Assembly (NCBI GenBank): GCA_029783825.1
Contig: JAREIK010002450.1
Location: 335,001 to 399,000, forward strand
DNA from: Sapria himalayana
Lineage: Eukaryota; Streptophyta; Magnoliopsida; Malpighiales; Rafflesiaceae
Length of the DNA: 64,000 nt
Direction: 5' to 3'
The translations under genes were made by a program, and so were the position numbers. Position 1 is the first letter of the stretch. Every line of letters starts with the position of its first letter. The notes under the pieces were generated by a model. It saw only the letters and a program-made list of their open reading frames with translations, made no database searches and had not been told where the DNA came from. Positions 14,301 to 26,300 of this stretch are shown piece by piece.

Positions 14301-17300
14301 ACTCTTTCACCCAAAATTTTTGAATATAATTATTTTATTCGAAATATCTTTTTATGTAGAGAATAAATGAATGTTCATGTCATCAAGCATGTATTTATTA
14401 AATACTCCAATACTCATAATGAGTACATATACTACTAATCAGATATAAAGAAAATCATTATGAGTATGGATGTGATAGTTTTTGAGGACGAGTACTTCAA
14501 GAACTCAATCAAACAAAACACACATTGAGACTTCATTGGAACAGAATTACCCTCATGCCCAGTTGTTACTCCTTGCAGAGTAACAACTCTGCCTCTCCAC
14601 TACACCTAAAATTAATAGCACGGTTCATTTTGAAAAGAGTAGTGATACTCATATTCTAGATGGTAGTGAGATTTTTCTTAAAATTTTACGCCAAGAGATT
14701 AGTGAGTGTATCCCATTAGACATGAAATATGAATCTTCCTAAGAAATGAAACTCTTGTTGATCCTAATATACAGATATATATTAGACAAATACATTCACA
14801 ACTTTCTCCAGAAAAGACTCTTGCCATGTCTACTGATCCGATTAGGAGTAATGACTTGGATCTTTATTATAACTCAAAGAAAAGAACAAGAATATGCCCA
14901 ACCCAATAGAATAATAACATGAATAATCTCTTATTCTCATTTTGATACTACTTATTCAAGTTTTTTATTCTTTCTTTATAGTTACAATCCTACTAGCCTT
15001 TTTTAGACACTAATCATCCAAGATAGTAATAAAAAATATTGAATGAACAGAGTGCAATCAAATCTAATCATACTTGTGTACATGATGTGAAGATGCAAAT
15101 GAGTGTACATAAAAACTAAACATAAAAAAATTATTAACAAGCTCAAGGCTAAATTATTGGGATATCTTATCCATGTGACCAAAATAATAACTATTAGGTC
15201 ATTACTTTTTTTTGTCACGTCTTATAGTGAATTATACATCAATTAGATGTGAGAAATTTATTCTTTCATGATAATCTTAATGAAAAAACATTTATGTAGT
15301 AACCCTCAAGTTTTATTGTTCCTAGAAGTATTGACATGGTATTAAGATAATAGAAGTATCTTTATCCCCTGATGAACTCATCTAAAAAAAAGTTTTGACA
15401 TAGAGGCATCAACTGAGTTGGAAATCCTAGGCACGATACACAGCATGTCATGATTTGGTCATGCCTAGCATGACATGACACAGTTCAGTCATGGCTAGCA
15501 TGGCACGACACAACATGACAATTCAGAATTATGCCTGGACATGCCATGGGTCATCCCAAGGCACAACTTAAATGTTGTCAAGCCAAACTTTTTGGCATAA
15601 GAGAGTATCACGACACGACTAGGCACGATGTCTTGTTCAAGCTGGTTTTGACTCAATTGACCTGTAGCATGTTAGGCTAGCCTAAAATGAAGTGGGCTAG
15701 CATGGCTAGGCCTGACCCAGCTTGGCATGACCTAACATGACCCGACCAAAATGCTTGCTAATGGATCATGTTGGTCTGCTTATTTTTAAAATTATGCCAA
15801 CATGACTCGGCCCATGCTAAAAACTATGTCGTACCTAACACAACACGGTAGCCTAGACAAACCTTAAAAAAAATCATGCCAACATGACACAGCCTATTTG
15901 ACACCACTAATTTAGCATATTCTCTTCTACACTTAACAATTTTGACCTTAGAAGATACATGTTAAATTATTCTTATTTTTTCCTATGTGAATCATGGAGA
16001 TAATTATAATATTAGTGATATACGGTGACAATAGTTTAATCACATAAGATAATTAATTAAATATAACTGAGCTCAAATTGAGTTTTCGAAAAAATACGTG
16101 AGACGTTAGATATTCTTAAGAATTGAGATCAAATACTAAGAAGACATAATTTTTCTCTCTTAGATAAGATATATTTTAAATATTTTGTATTACAATGATA
16201 GGACGAGATGCATAATAGTTAACTCGCTATTGATTCAAGTATAGACTTGTCCATATATATTAATTTCTCAATTGATTTTACTAAATATAGAACAATCATG
16301 AAAAACAAAACCAACAAACAATGACAAGGTCACATATTAATTATATTATTAGTATTGTTATTCTCTCCCTAGATTCTTCCAAAGAAACTCACAAATTATG
16401 AACATACTTCTTAGAATTTTTAGATATGTAAAAAAAATTATATGACAAGATTTTATTTATATATCAGAGAAATAGCCATGTAGAAGCATATTTAATTCTA
16501 ATTAAACTCTAACAATTACAGAGATAAGATCTACCATATGATTTTATACTTTTCAAGGTTATATTTTAATTTTCTAGAAAAATAAAAGAGTTTTTAAATC
16601 AAGTACAGAGACTACAAAAAATATAACATCAATTACTTGTGAATTATAATGGATCAGTCATTTCTGGGAAGAGCTCTATTTTTTAGTTCAGAGGCCATTG
16701 AAACATATTAAGGTTAATTTTTATTTCACACAAAAGGATATCTAGAACAATTTGATAGTTACTACCTACGTACATATTAGCGAGCAAATTACAAACATAT
16801 TTACAAAGACTATTATAAAATGGCAAAATTTTTTTCTCTCTTCTAAACTATATATTCGTGACACATACTAGTTTGAAATAGATATTAAGATTTAATTTAA
16901 TTTCTTATTTATTCTCTTATTTTCATTGTTTAGGATATGTATGTACAATCATGAAGGAAACGTTCAGATTTAATTTAGTTTCTTGTTTACTCTTTTTTAC
17001 TGTGAGGGAGCACTTGACATGTGCATTGCCCAAAACTATATATACAGTGTGATTACATTTTCAGGATGTAAAAGATTTTCAAATAATAAAATTATTTATT
17101 TTTCATTCCTCTTCCTCTTTCCCTCTTCCTTCTCTTCCCTTCCATAAAACCCAAGGGCCAAAATCTTAAGTTGAAGGTTTACAGATGCATTTCCATACGT
17201 CAGTTTTAAAAACAGCAGAGATTTTTGAAGACCATGAATGGCTGTCGTAGCTTACAAAACTCAATAAATTGGTGAGTTTACAATTTGGTCGAACACCCCA

Positions 17301-20300
17301 TAATTAATCACTAGTAGAAGGCCTAGCTCCATCACTGTTCCTGAACACCCCATCAGCAGCATTTTCAATTACATGGGTGAAACATGAAAAGTGACAAAGT
17401 AGAGAGTTACCACGATCAAATCTATACCCATTTCTCCCATGTATGACTGCAACGCAGTAGAATGCATCCCAAAATAAGTTTTCTCGAGCCAACTTAGTTT
17501 CAACTGAATTTCTTCAGGAAGCTCAAGTAGCTCCAGCACAACTTTCCAGGCCAATGTCCTTATAATGTCTGCTCTGTTATATCTAAAAAATACAAATAAA
17601 TCTCATATCACAATGTCTATCATTACAAAGCTCTGATATGTTTAATTAGAAAGTGTAGGACCAGATTACCATATGAGATAAGAATACATACAAATATGCC
17701 ATTAAGCAACGCTTGATGCGAATCAAAGAAAGATGGTGAACGAGAGCACCATAGTGATCAGCATTTCTAGTTTCTTTCAGGTCAACATTTTCATCTTGCA
17801 TCTTCCTATGAAGACGTACGTTCTTGTTTAGGGCATCATGCAAAATAAAATTAATGTGGCTTCTTAATGTGAAGAAATAAAACTGAAAGAAGAAAAAACA
17901 GATATGAGCTAGATGGTTGACAAAAGTATAGCTTCCATTATAGTATGAAAACCTACAAACAATCCAGAGAGAAGGCACTATATAATTCAATCAGAGTTAA
18001 ATAGCCAATACGTTATTAGTAATTAATTATAAAAAAAAATATCCCAATCTGTACTCTCTTAAATACCAAGAGAAATTACATTTTCATAGGAACAATGTCA
18101 TAATAGAACAATGTATGGATGATATAGACAGACATGCTCCTTCGAGCAATAAAATAAACCATACTACGTCATTCATTCACACTATAGCTTGGAAAAGAGT
18201 CAAAAGAAATTGGCATTTTTGAACTCATTTTTTCACTGCACAATATTGTGGTCAACCCCATAATAACCAGGTAGTAGTTCGTCTGAAAGTGATGACAAGC
18301 TTAGATCTGAAAGATACATAACCAAAGATATATCGAAATTCAATAGATAAAACACAAAAGAATTAATTGAATGATATCAACCATGACAGGGTCAAAACCT
18401 TGCTAATTTACCAGCATTACAATGAGCTTGGATTTAATAAATACCAAACAGCTACGGATATATGAAAAACATATCCAAAAAATCACATCATAAAAAATTC
18501 GCTTAATAGGTACATATCCGAAAAATTCAAAGAGTAATTCATAATCATGTATATAATGTGAGAAATGATTCGTATAGCCCACATGCTATGTACTATCACA
18601 AATATGAAATAAATTAAAACATAAAATGACAATATCCTCTCATGTTGAAGCATGAATATTTAAAATATTACGTTTGAAAATAAAAATAATTTTTATTAAA
18701 GATATTTATAAATATGTTAACTAAATGATTTGTTAAAAATTTAAAATATGACAAAAATCACCAACGGCACGTATAGTCCAACTGGTGAGGATAGAATGCA
18801 TGTTTTCTTGGAGGAGCGAGCTCGATCCTCAAGGGCTAAACAATTAAGCACGGGGAGCAGGATTCTGAAGTTGTGAGATATATACTCTAATACATTATTA
18901 CTTATGGTAATTTACATATTTTTTTAAATAATATTTTATATTTTATGTGAAATAGCTAAAAAATAAAAAATTTATAGTATCTAAAATTTAAAAAAATGTA
19001 AAACATATGTAATTATTGATTATGATAACAAAATAACTCAAAACATTTTGAGTTTCAACCAACTAGCTTTCCATGCATTTCATTAAATCAAATCAAATGA
19101 GACTTTAAAAAAAAAATTGTGTTCAATCTACTTAAAAAAATTTAGATTATCAATAGCTCAAAACTAAAAAAAGTCAGGTAAATAGTATGAAATGACTTAA
19201 TAGAGATGCATTGGAAATGAGAATGGAGAAAAAATTCTCATCAAATCAAAACCAGACAGGAAAGTAACCAATAAAAAGAGCATTGGATAAAGTGGAGAAT
19301 GAATTATTTTAAGTAGAATTTTCTTAGTTCATTATCTGTTATTAGAAATAAGGGATATGTGAAGGGCTGAGATATAGAAAATAATGATATCCAAAAGATG
19401 AGACACGCATTATGATAAAAGTGTTAAGTAGGTTGGGTGACACAGGCACAACACAAAGCATGGCACAATCCAAACCCATGCCTGGACCTTGGTCATGCCA
19501 ATTTTAGACTTGTGCAGTGCTAGGCCAGGTAACCGTATCACATGTCATGTCACATGCGGCCCACATGTCTAGCCTGACGATATAGTCCATGCAAGCTCAA
19601 GGCACAAATTTTAAAAAAATGTAGTGGGAAATTTCCCATGTCCCGACAATGATAACGACAGATGATGTCATGTCATTGTCCATGTCAAAAAAATAATGGA
19701 GAAAGATCCAATGGCTATTGAAAATCTGCCAAAAAAATATAAATAAATTTTAAAAATAAAAATTTATATTATTTTTTAATTAAAAAAATCTTATTGAAAA
19801 TATTGTATATTTTTAAATAAGAAAAATATATAATATTGCAATATTTTATTGTTCACTCATTTACATTTCTCTCCTCTCATTTTTATCTCATCCTTCTCTA
19901 CTATGGCTTTGCTTTGTGCTTATAAATTAGTGATTACTCCAAATTTTAATCTATCAAATTTTTTCCAATGATAATGGAGAAAGATCCAATGGCTATTGAA
20001 AATCTGCCAAAAAAATATAAATAAATTTTAAAAATAAAAATTTATATTATTTTTTAATTAAAAAAATCTTATTGAAAATATTGTATATTTTTAAATAAGA
20101 AAAATATATAATATTGCAATATTTTATTGTTCACTCATTTACATTTCTCTCCTCTCATTTTTATCTCATCCTTCTCTACTATGGCTTTGCTTTGTGCTTA
20201 TAAATTAGTGATTACTCCAAAGTCCTAAGTTCTAACTATAACCATAAGTCTGTAAGGTGGCAAGAGCTTAGTTCAAAAAAATAGATAAACCATTGCACAC

Positions 20301-23300
20301 TACAATTCTATTTGTGTTATAAGTTTTTAAAAATATAAACTAATAATTGTTTAAAAAAATTAAAATAATAAATAAAATAATAAATAATAAATAATAATTT
20401 TAATATTAATGAATTTGACTTAAAATTCAATAATAATGATAACTCAGCCAAAAAGATTGAGGCTAAAATTAGGTACACTCTCATTATCTCAACTCATTTC
20501 CCTAATAACCTAAAAATCATCCAACTTTAATAGTCTAAACACATTTAAGATAATTAAAATATATATATATTAGAATACTAGTGGAACTAGTCAAGTAGTC
20601 ATCTTAAGAAATATATTGATCAATATATCAAAAAAACATGATATATTGATTTCAAAGCAAACCCATTACCCAATTGAGCAACAAAACTTTTAAAGTTAGA
20701 TCAACTTCGATTTCATTGATTCTCTTTATTTATTGTAATCCCTTAGATATCGAAAACATAATCAAATTAATTATTATTTTTATTATGTGTCTTTGAATTA
20801 AATTTTTAAAAAATTTTAGAATAATTAATATTATGCATACATACTTCCAACCTACTAATCATAAAATTTTTAAGTTAACAATAAAAATAACATAATAAAA
20901 TATTATAAATTCAAAAATTAATAATATTCTAAATTAGAAAACATAGTGATGCCCATGATATCAAACATTTGAACCAATCGGGATGATTCATCATTCGCAT
21001 ATCTTATTACCAACTATGTTATTTCTAAGTGAAAATTTAATAAAAAATATAAATAATTTACTGAGATCTTTCATTCTTATGATATTCATATCATATATGG
21101 GTATGACGAGGATCTTTATGAAATATGATATTCAAAATAAAATTTTTGATATCATATTCAATAATACTTTAAATAATAATACTATCATTAACATGTTTGT
21201 CAAAACTATTAAAAATAAATTATTAGATAATACTTTTAACATTAAATATGTGTGTCACATAATTAACCTACCTAATAATAAAAGTAAAAATAAAAATAAT
21301 TTTTCTTATATTTAAAAATATAAGAAATTCACTAAAATACTTTATAATATCTAATATACAACAAGAGTTTAATATTCTATATTTGTTAACATATTTTTTA
21401 AAAAAATTCAAATAAATATGAGACATCATTAAAATTATACCTACCTAATATTTGAGTCTTGTGTTAGCTAGCAACATCTGGCATCCGACCACAAAAATTA
21501 TGAGTAAAAATTGTATTATTGATGATTCATACTATAATACATAAATTTATTTTTAAAATTCTTAAAAATTTTTTATGATATGACAAATATATATTCATTT
21601 GTATACACTTTTAATATTTACAATGCACTTAGGTACATGTGCAGCATTAGTAGTATATTTGACAAGTATAAAAAATACTACGTATTTAGTAGAGGTGTCA
21701 AACGGGCCGGGCCGGCCCAGCCCAGCACGAGGCACGGCACGGTTCGGCCGTGCCTGGGCGGCCCGGCACGATAAAAAAACGTGCCCGGGCCCGTGCCGTG
21801 CCCGGGCGAACAAACCACGAGCCGTGCCGTGCCTGGCACGAGCCGTGCCGTGCCGTGCCTGGCACGAGCCGTGCCGTGCCTGGCACGAGCCGTGCCGTGC
21901 CTGGCACGAGCCATGCCGTGCCTGGCACGAGCCATGCCGTGCCTGGCACGAGCCATGCCGTGCCTGGCACGAGCCATGCCGTGCCTGGCACGAGCCGTGC
22001 CCTGCCTGGCACGAGCCGTGCCCTGCCTGGCACGAGCCGTGCCGTGCCTGGCACGAGCCGTGCCGTGCCGTGCCTAGCACGAACCGTGCCGTGCCTAGCA
22101 CGAGCCGTGCCGTGCCTAGCACGAGCCGTGCCGTGCCTAGCACGAGCCGTGCCGTGCCTAGCACGAGCCGTGCCGTGCCTAGCACGAGCCGTGCCGTGCC
22201 TAGCACGAGCCGTGCCGTGCCTAGCACGAGCCGTGCCGTGCCTAGCACGAGCCGTGCCGTGCCTAGCACGAGCCGTGCCGTGCCTAGCACGAGCCGTGCC
22301 GTGCCTAGCACGAGCCGTGCCGTGCCTGGCACGAGCCGTGCCTAGCACGAGCCGTGCCGTGCCTAGCACGAGCCGTGCCGTGCCTAGCACGAGCCGTGCC
22401 GTGCCTGGCCCGGCACGCCGGCACGCGTGCCTGCGTCGTGAGTCGTGAGTCGTGACTCATGACACAACCGGGCCCCGTCCCCGGTAAAAAGACCGCGGGT
22501 CGGGTCCAAACAGACCCGACCCGCCCAGCCCCGCCTGCCCTGCCTTGCCGTGCGCCCGTGCCCGAATTTAAAAAACCGTGCCGTGCCCGGCACGGCACGG
22601 TAGCACGGCTGGGCACGTGAAAAACGGGCCGTGCCGTGCTGGGCCGGCCCGTTTGACACCTCTAGTATTTAGTATCAAGATTACTGGGATGATAATTAAA
22701 TATTTAAAAAACTAATCTTTAATTTCAACTCTTTATTGCTTTATTATTCCTGAGATTATGATAAAATTGGTAGATAATATTTTAAGATACATATCCACAT
22801 TTTGAATCAAACAGGAAACCTAATAATTAAAATTACGAAAAATTAAATAACATATTTATATATTATAATACTAATTATAATAGTTATAAAAAGTCTCTGA
22901 ATATAGACATGAATATCATATTTAAAAATCATTTTTTTATTTAATTAATTATAAACAAATGACAAGGTAATCCATTAACTTTAAGTGAAATATCTTTATA
23001 CTTAGATACTGATGATTACTATTTTATTCTATTATATAATAATAATAAGAATTTAGATATTATAAATTAATAATATTTATATAAATCCACCTTCCCCATG
23101 CTATATAAGATGGCAAATAATCTATTAATCCATATGATATCTAATGTACTATCAGTCTACTTTTTTGTGATTATGAATATTATATCAGATATAATATTTA
23201 GAATGCGACCACTATAATAAAAGTATTTTTTGCTTAAATGACAAAAAAAATTTAAGAATAAGTATTTTGAATAAAATAAAAGAGTTACTGGCAAAAATTA

Positions 23301-26300
23301 ACTCATATTATATCAACAATATTGAAACTACCACTAGCACATATTTTAAAATCATTCATGACGATCATGATCTACAACCGTGTCATACTATAGACACAGA
23401 TTGATCATGATTCATGACTAATAGAATAATTAGTGACTTTCATGCCAAATGCAATGCATATTTTTTTTAGTTCTTTTGCTCATGTGTTTTATTTATTTTC
23501 ATGAGTCATGATTTGTTAAAGTTTTTGAATTTTTTTTATAAATTTATCATTCTAATTGCATTTTTATTTTTCATATGATATCATAAGCTAAATGTAAGAG
23601 ATTCTTTATTATTAATTTTATTCATTTAAAGTTACAATGTAGTGCAGCTTTTATTTATTTTAATATTTATATTTTATATTAAAAAAATTAATTTTTTTTA
23701 ATTTTTTGTTTGGCCTAGTAAACTGCCTAGAACCAGCATGACCAAGATCTGATCCGACACAACCGGGCATGATAGTGCTAGAAACTAGGCTAATTGGACC
23801 ATGCTGCACTGACCTACCATCAAGCAATACTAGCACGACATGGCCCAGGATCTCATCTCATATCATGTTTTGATTCTTCCCTATTCATTGAGGTAGTTCG
23901 CAATCTTTTGAGGACATAACAATTCCTTTCCGATCCGCTAGTGGTCCTTTCCAATCTGCTAGTGGTCCTTTCCAATCCACTAATGATCCTTTCCCTGTCA
24001 TTGTCAAGTGAGGATGAAGGAATTAAGTTGCAAGGGAATCCCATTCCCGAGCTTACTCGTTTTCTAATAGTCTTGAGGGTTATGGATGTTTCTTGCTCAT
24101 CTTGCCTGCTCTTCCAGCCTCCGAATAGAACCATATGCTACATGACAGAATATTAGAGACCAACAAAAGGACATGTCATGAAATTTGTCCACACAATTTC
24201 ATTCTAGTAATCTCCTCTGATTTTTGAATCAAAAATGCTTTAATATTCATCTCTCTTGACCTTTTCACTTCTAACTTATATGATAAAAGGTTTAGTTTAG
24301 TTATTGTCTCTCTGCACACCATAGACTTTCCTAGATGAACCATCATCAACCAAAAGGTTTTCACTCCCTTCCAACAAAGTTAAAGCTTGATCAAAGATTA
24401 ACAAAGAATTTCCTAAGGGCACATTGCATACGAAACAAAAGGTTTTTCTTTAGAGATCAAATCTTGGGTCTTCATTCTTTTATATACACAAATCAATTAG
24501 TTAACACCGACTTAAGAAATAGATTTTATTTACATTTAGATGAGTTATTGTATATAAATTGGGCATTTTTTTAGACTAGAAGTAAATGCTAGAATGATCA
24601 AATAAAATAAAACCAGAGGCAGAGAGTCTCCCTAAAATTAGAGAGATTAAGAATTCATATGACATCTTTCATCAAGATGATCATATAATTTTTTTATAAA
24701 CTCCCTAAAGCAGCCATTGGAAAAGGATAACAATTAAAGAGAAGGAAAGATAGTCTTTTTGGTTTGTACATATTGACTATTACACCTTAGTAGATATGGA
24801 TTTTCCAACTATATCGTATAACAAGGCAGTCACACTCATCTATTACTATACGTTATATAATGATAGTTTTATGCCAACTAGCTATTCAAAGGATCTTAAT
24901 GTCCTAAAAAAAGAGTGAACATCTCTTCGTTTCAATTAGTTTTATTTTCCAAAATATATAATATTTTTGATTAAAAAAACCACTTTCAAGCCTCAACCCG
25001 CACTTCCCGCTCAGTCTTTATAAACAATTTTTTTTTATTTCTATCGTACTAGTTATGTTGACATGGAAAGCAACAAGCCGGCACCCATTACATTTAAACG
25101 TAATGGGCCGCCGACTACACAATTAACAGGGTAGGGTGAGGACCAAATCAAAATAAAAATAACTTGGTCATGAGTCCATGACCCAGACCCGTACTTAGTC
25201 ATAGATCACCATGTATGTAGATTGTACCATGAGGCTAGGCATGTGAGTCATGGTTGGCCCAACACAAGGCATAGCTAGCCCTGGCCCAACATGGCATGCA
25301 CGTGTCAAGAGCTGGCATGACTCCAGTCAAGCACAGTTTTGGACCATGCCTAGGCTTTCCACCCCAATTAACATCTCTAGTATACATTCAAGTTTCATCT
25401 TATTACATACACAACATTTTAATTTGAAACTTACTGGTATTAATTGCTAGTTGTGACCGCTGCATTTGCATATAAGAGAAGAGCACCCTTGTAAAAATAT
25501 TCTTTATTGTGTTGTGTGTGACTCACCTTTTAAAAATATTTTCAGCACAAGACAAATACCAGTGGACAGCACTCGTTCAAGATCAAAATTTTAAGATATA
25601 CTAAATTATAATTTGATGAATTTTATGTAAAATGATTGGAATGATATTATTTTTCATTAAAATATCTCATGTGAGAACATTATCATAAAATCTTAAATTA
25701 TTAAGGATTATTGATATATCATGTATTTTTTTTAGTATGGATATATGAGGTGATGGCCTAATTTTACTTAGAATTGTGATTGCTATTTTGAAATTGTTAG
25801 ATTTTAGGATAGAAGTCCCGTGCAAAAAATATAACAACTTGATATCATAACATAAGATTATAAATACATATGCCTCGATGTCTAATACTAGTATCAAGAA
25901 CTAGGACTCTACCCTATTTTTTTTATTTGAGTTCTGATAAATGAGACATAACATAGTAGTGTCAAGTTATTAGACTTATCAAATTTTTCGTGGGTAAATG
26001 GTTGTTAAACAAACACCCAAATTTTAAAGCATCACATAGATGACTTAATATAAGAAAAATAAATACTTGATACTCTTCTAAAATTTATTTTAGAGTGTGT
26101 TCCAGCATATACTCCTATTGATCCATATATTAATTTCATTTTTAATACGATGCTTCTAATTGATTCTAATACTATTTATAGTAAAATCATAAAAAAAACC
26201 AACTATTTGATTATGACCAGACAAAGTGTAATTAATTATTTCTTAAATTCTTCTCGGTAGATTCACTTTAACTTAGTTTCTCACAAACTGAGATATGTAA

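Larger units (their letters stand above)
1202..17410 (-). other. PSF1 intron 4, 16.2 kb, transposon-filled
   Basis: Bounded by donor GTAACT (from 17410) and acceptor TTAG (ending 1202). It contains the AT/GT microsatellite, a 33-bp palindromic minisatellite, a copia relic, two decayed hATs and a CACTA element, listed separately. The remaining stretches (about 1203-2590, 3580-4780, 8250-9665, 14126-15400 and 15910-17400) are AT-rich. I recognise no gene in them, only the weak repeats listed separately. A faint copia-like spacer reading (LVDPNIQIYIRQ) occurs on the + strand near 14640-14930, too weak to annotate alone. Confidence 0.85.
20940..22830 (+). pseudogene. Ancient hAT transposase relic, split by a younger hAT
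   Basis: Plus-strand fragments align with the RNase H-like core of the hAT transposases at 37451-39362 and 43645-45226. IQNKIFDIIFNNTLNN..INMFV and YVCHIINL are near 21130-21270. FLKFLKIFYDMTNIYSF and YMCSISSIFDKYKKY are near 21550-21675. After the insertion, KYLKN.., LYCFIIPEIMIK and LVDNILRYIST follow at about 22700-22805. The sequence is strongly AT-shifted and full of stops. Element 21690-22664 interrupts it. Confidence 0.75.

Noticed and set aside
17304..17554. Two overlapping 61-62-codon frames near PSF1 exon 4
   Set aside because: One is exon 4 read into its intron; the other is an alternative frame of the same DNA.
17646..17990. 114-codon open frame around PSF1 exon 3 as an independent gene
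   Set aside because: Only 17692-17805 is conserved PSF1 sequence; the rest is intron on both sides.
21595..22448. Open frames of 230-248 codons on both strands rich in VPCLARA, PSTSRA or TARLVLG
   Set aside because: They are translations of a 21-bp tandem array (21 is divisible by 3, so all frames stay open) inside a non-autonomous hAT.
24176..24574. Overlapping 62- and 79-codon frames on opposite strands
   Set aside because: No recognisable domain, splice context or repeat homology.
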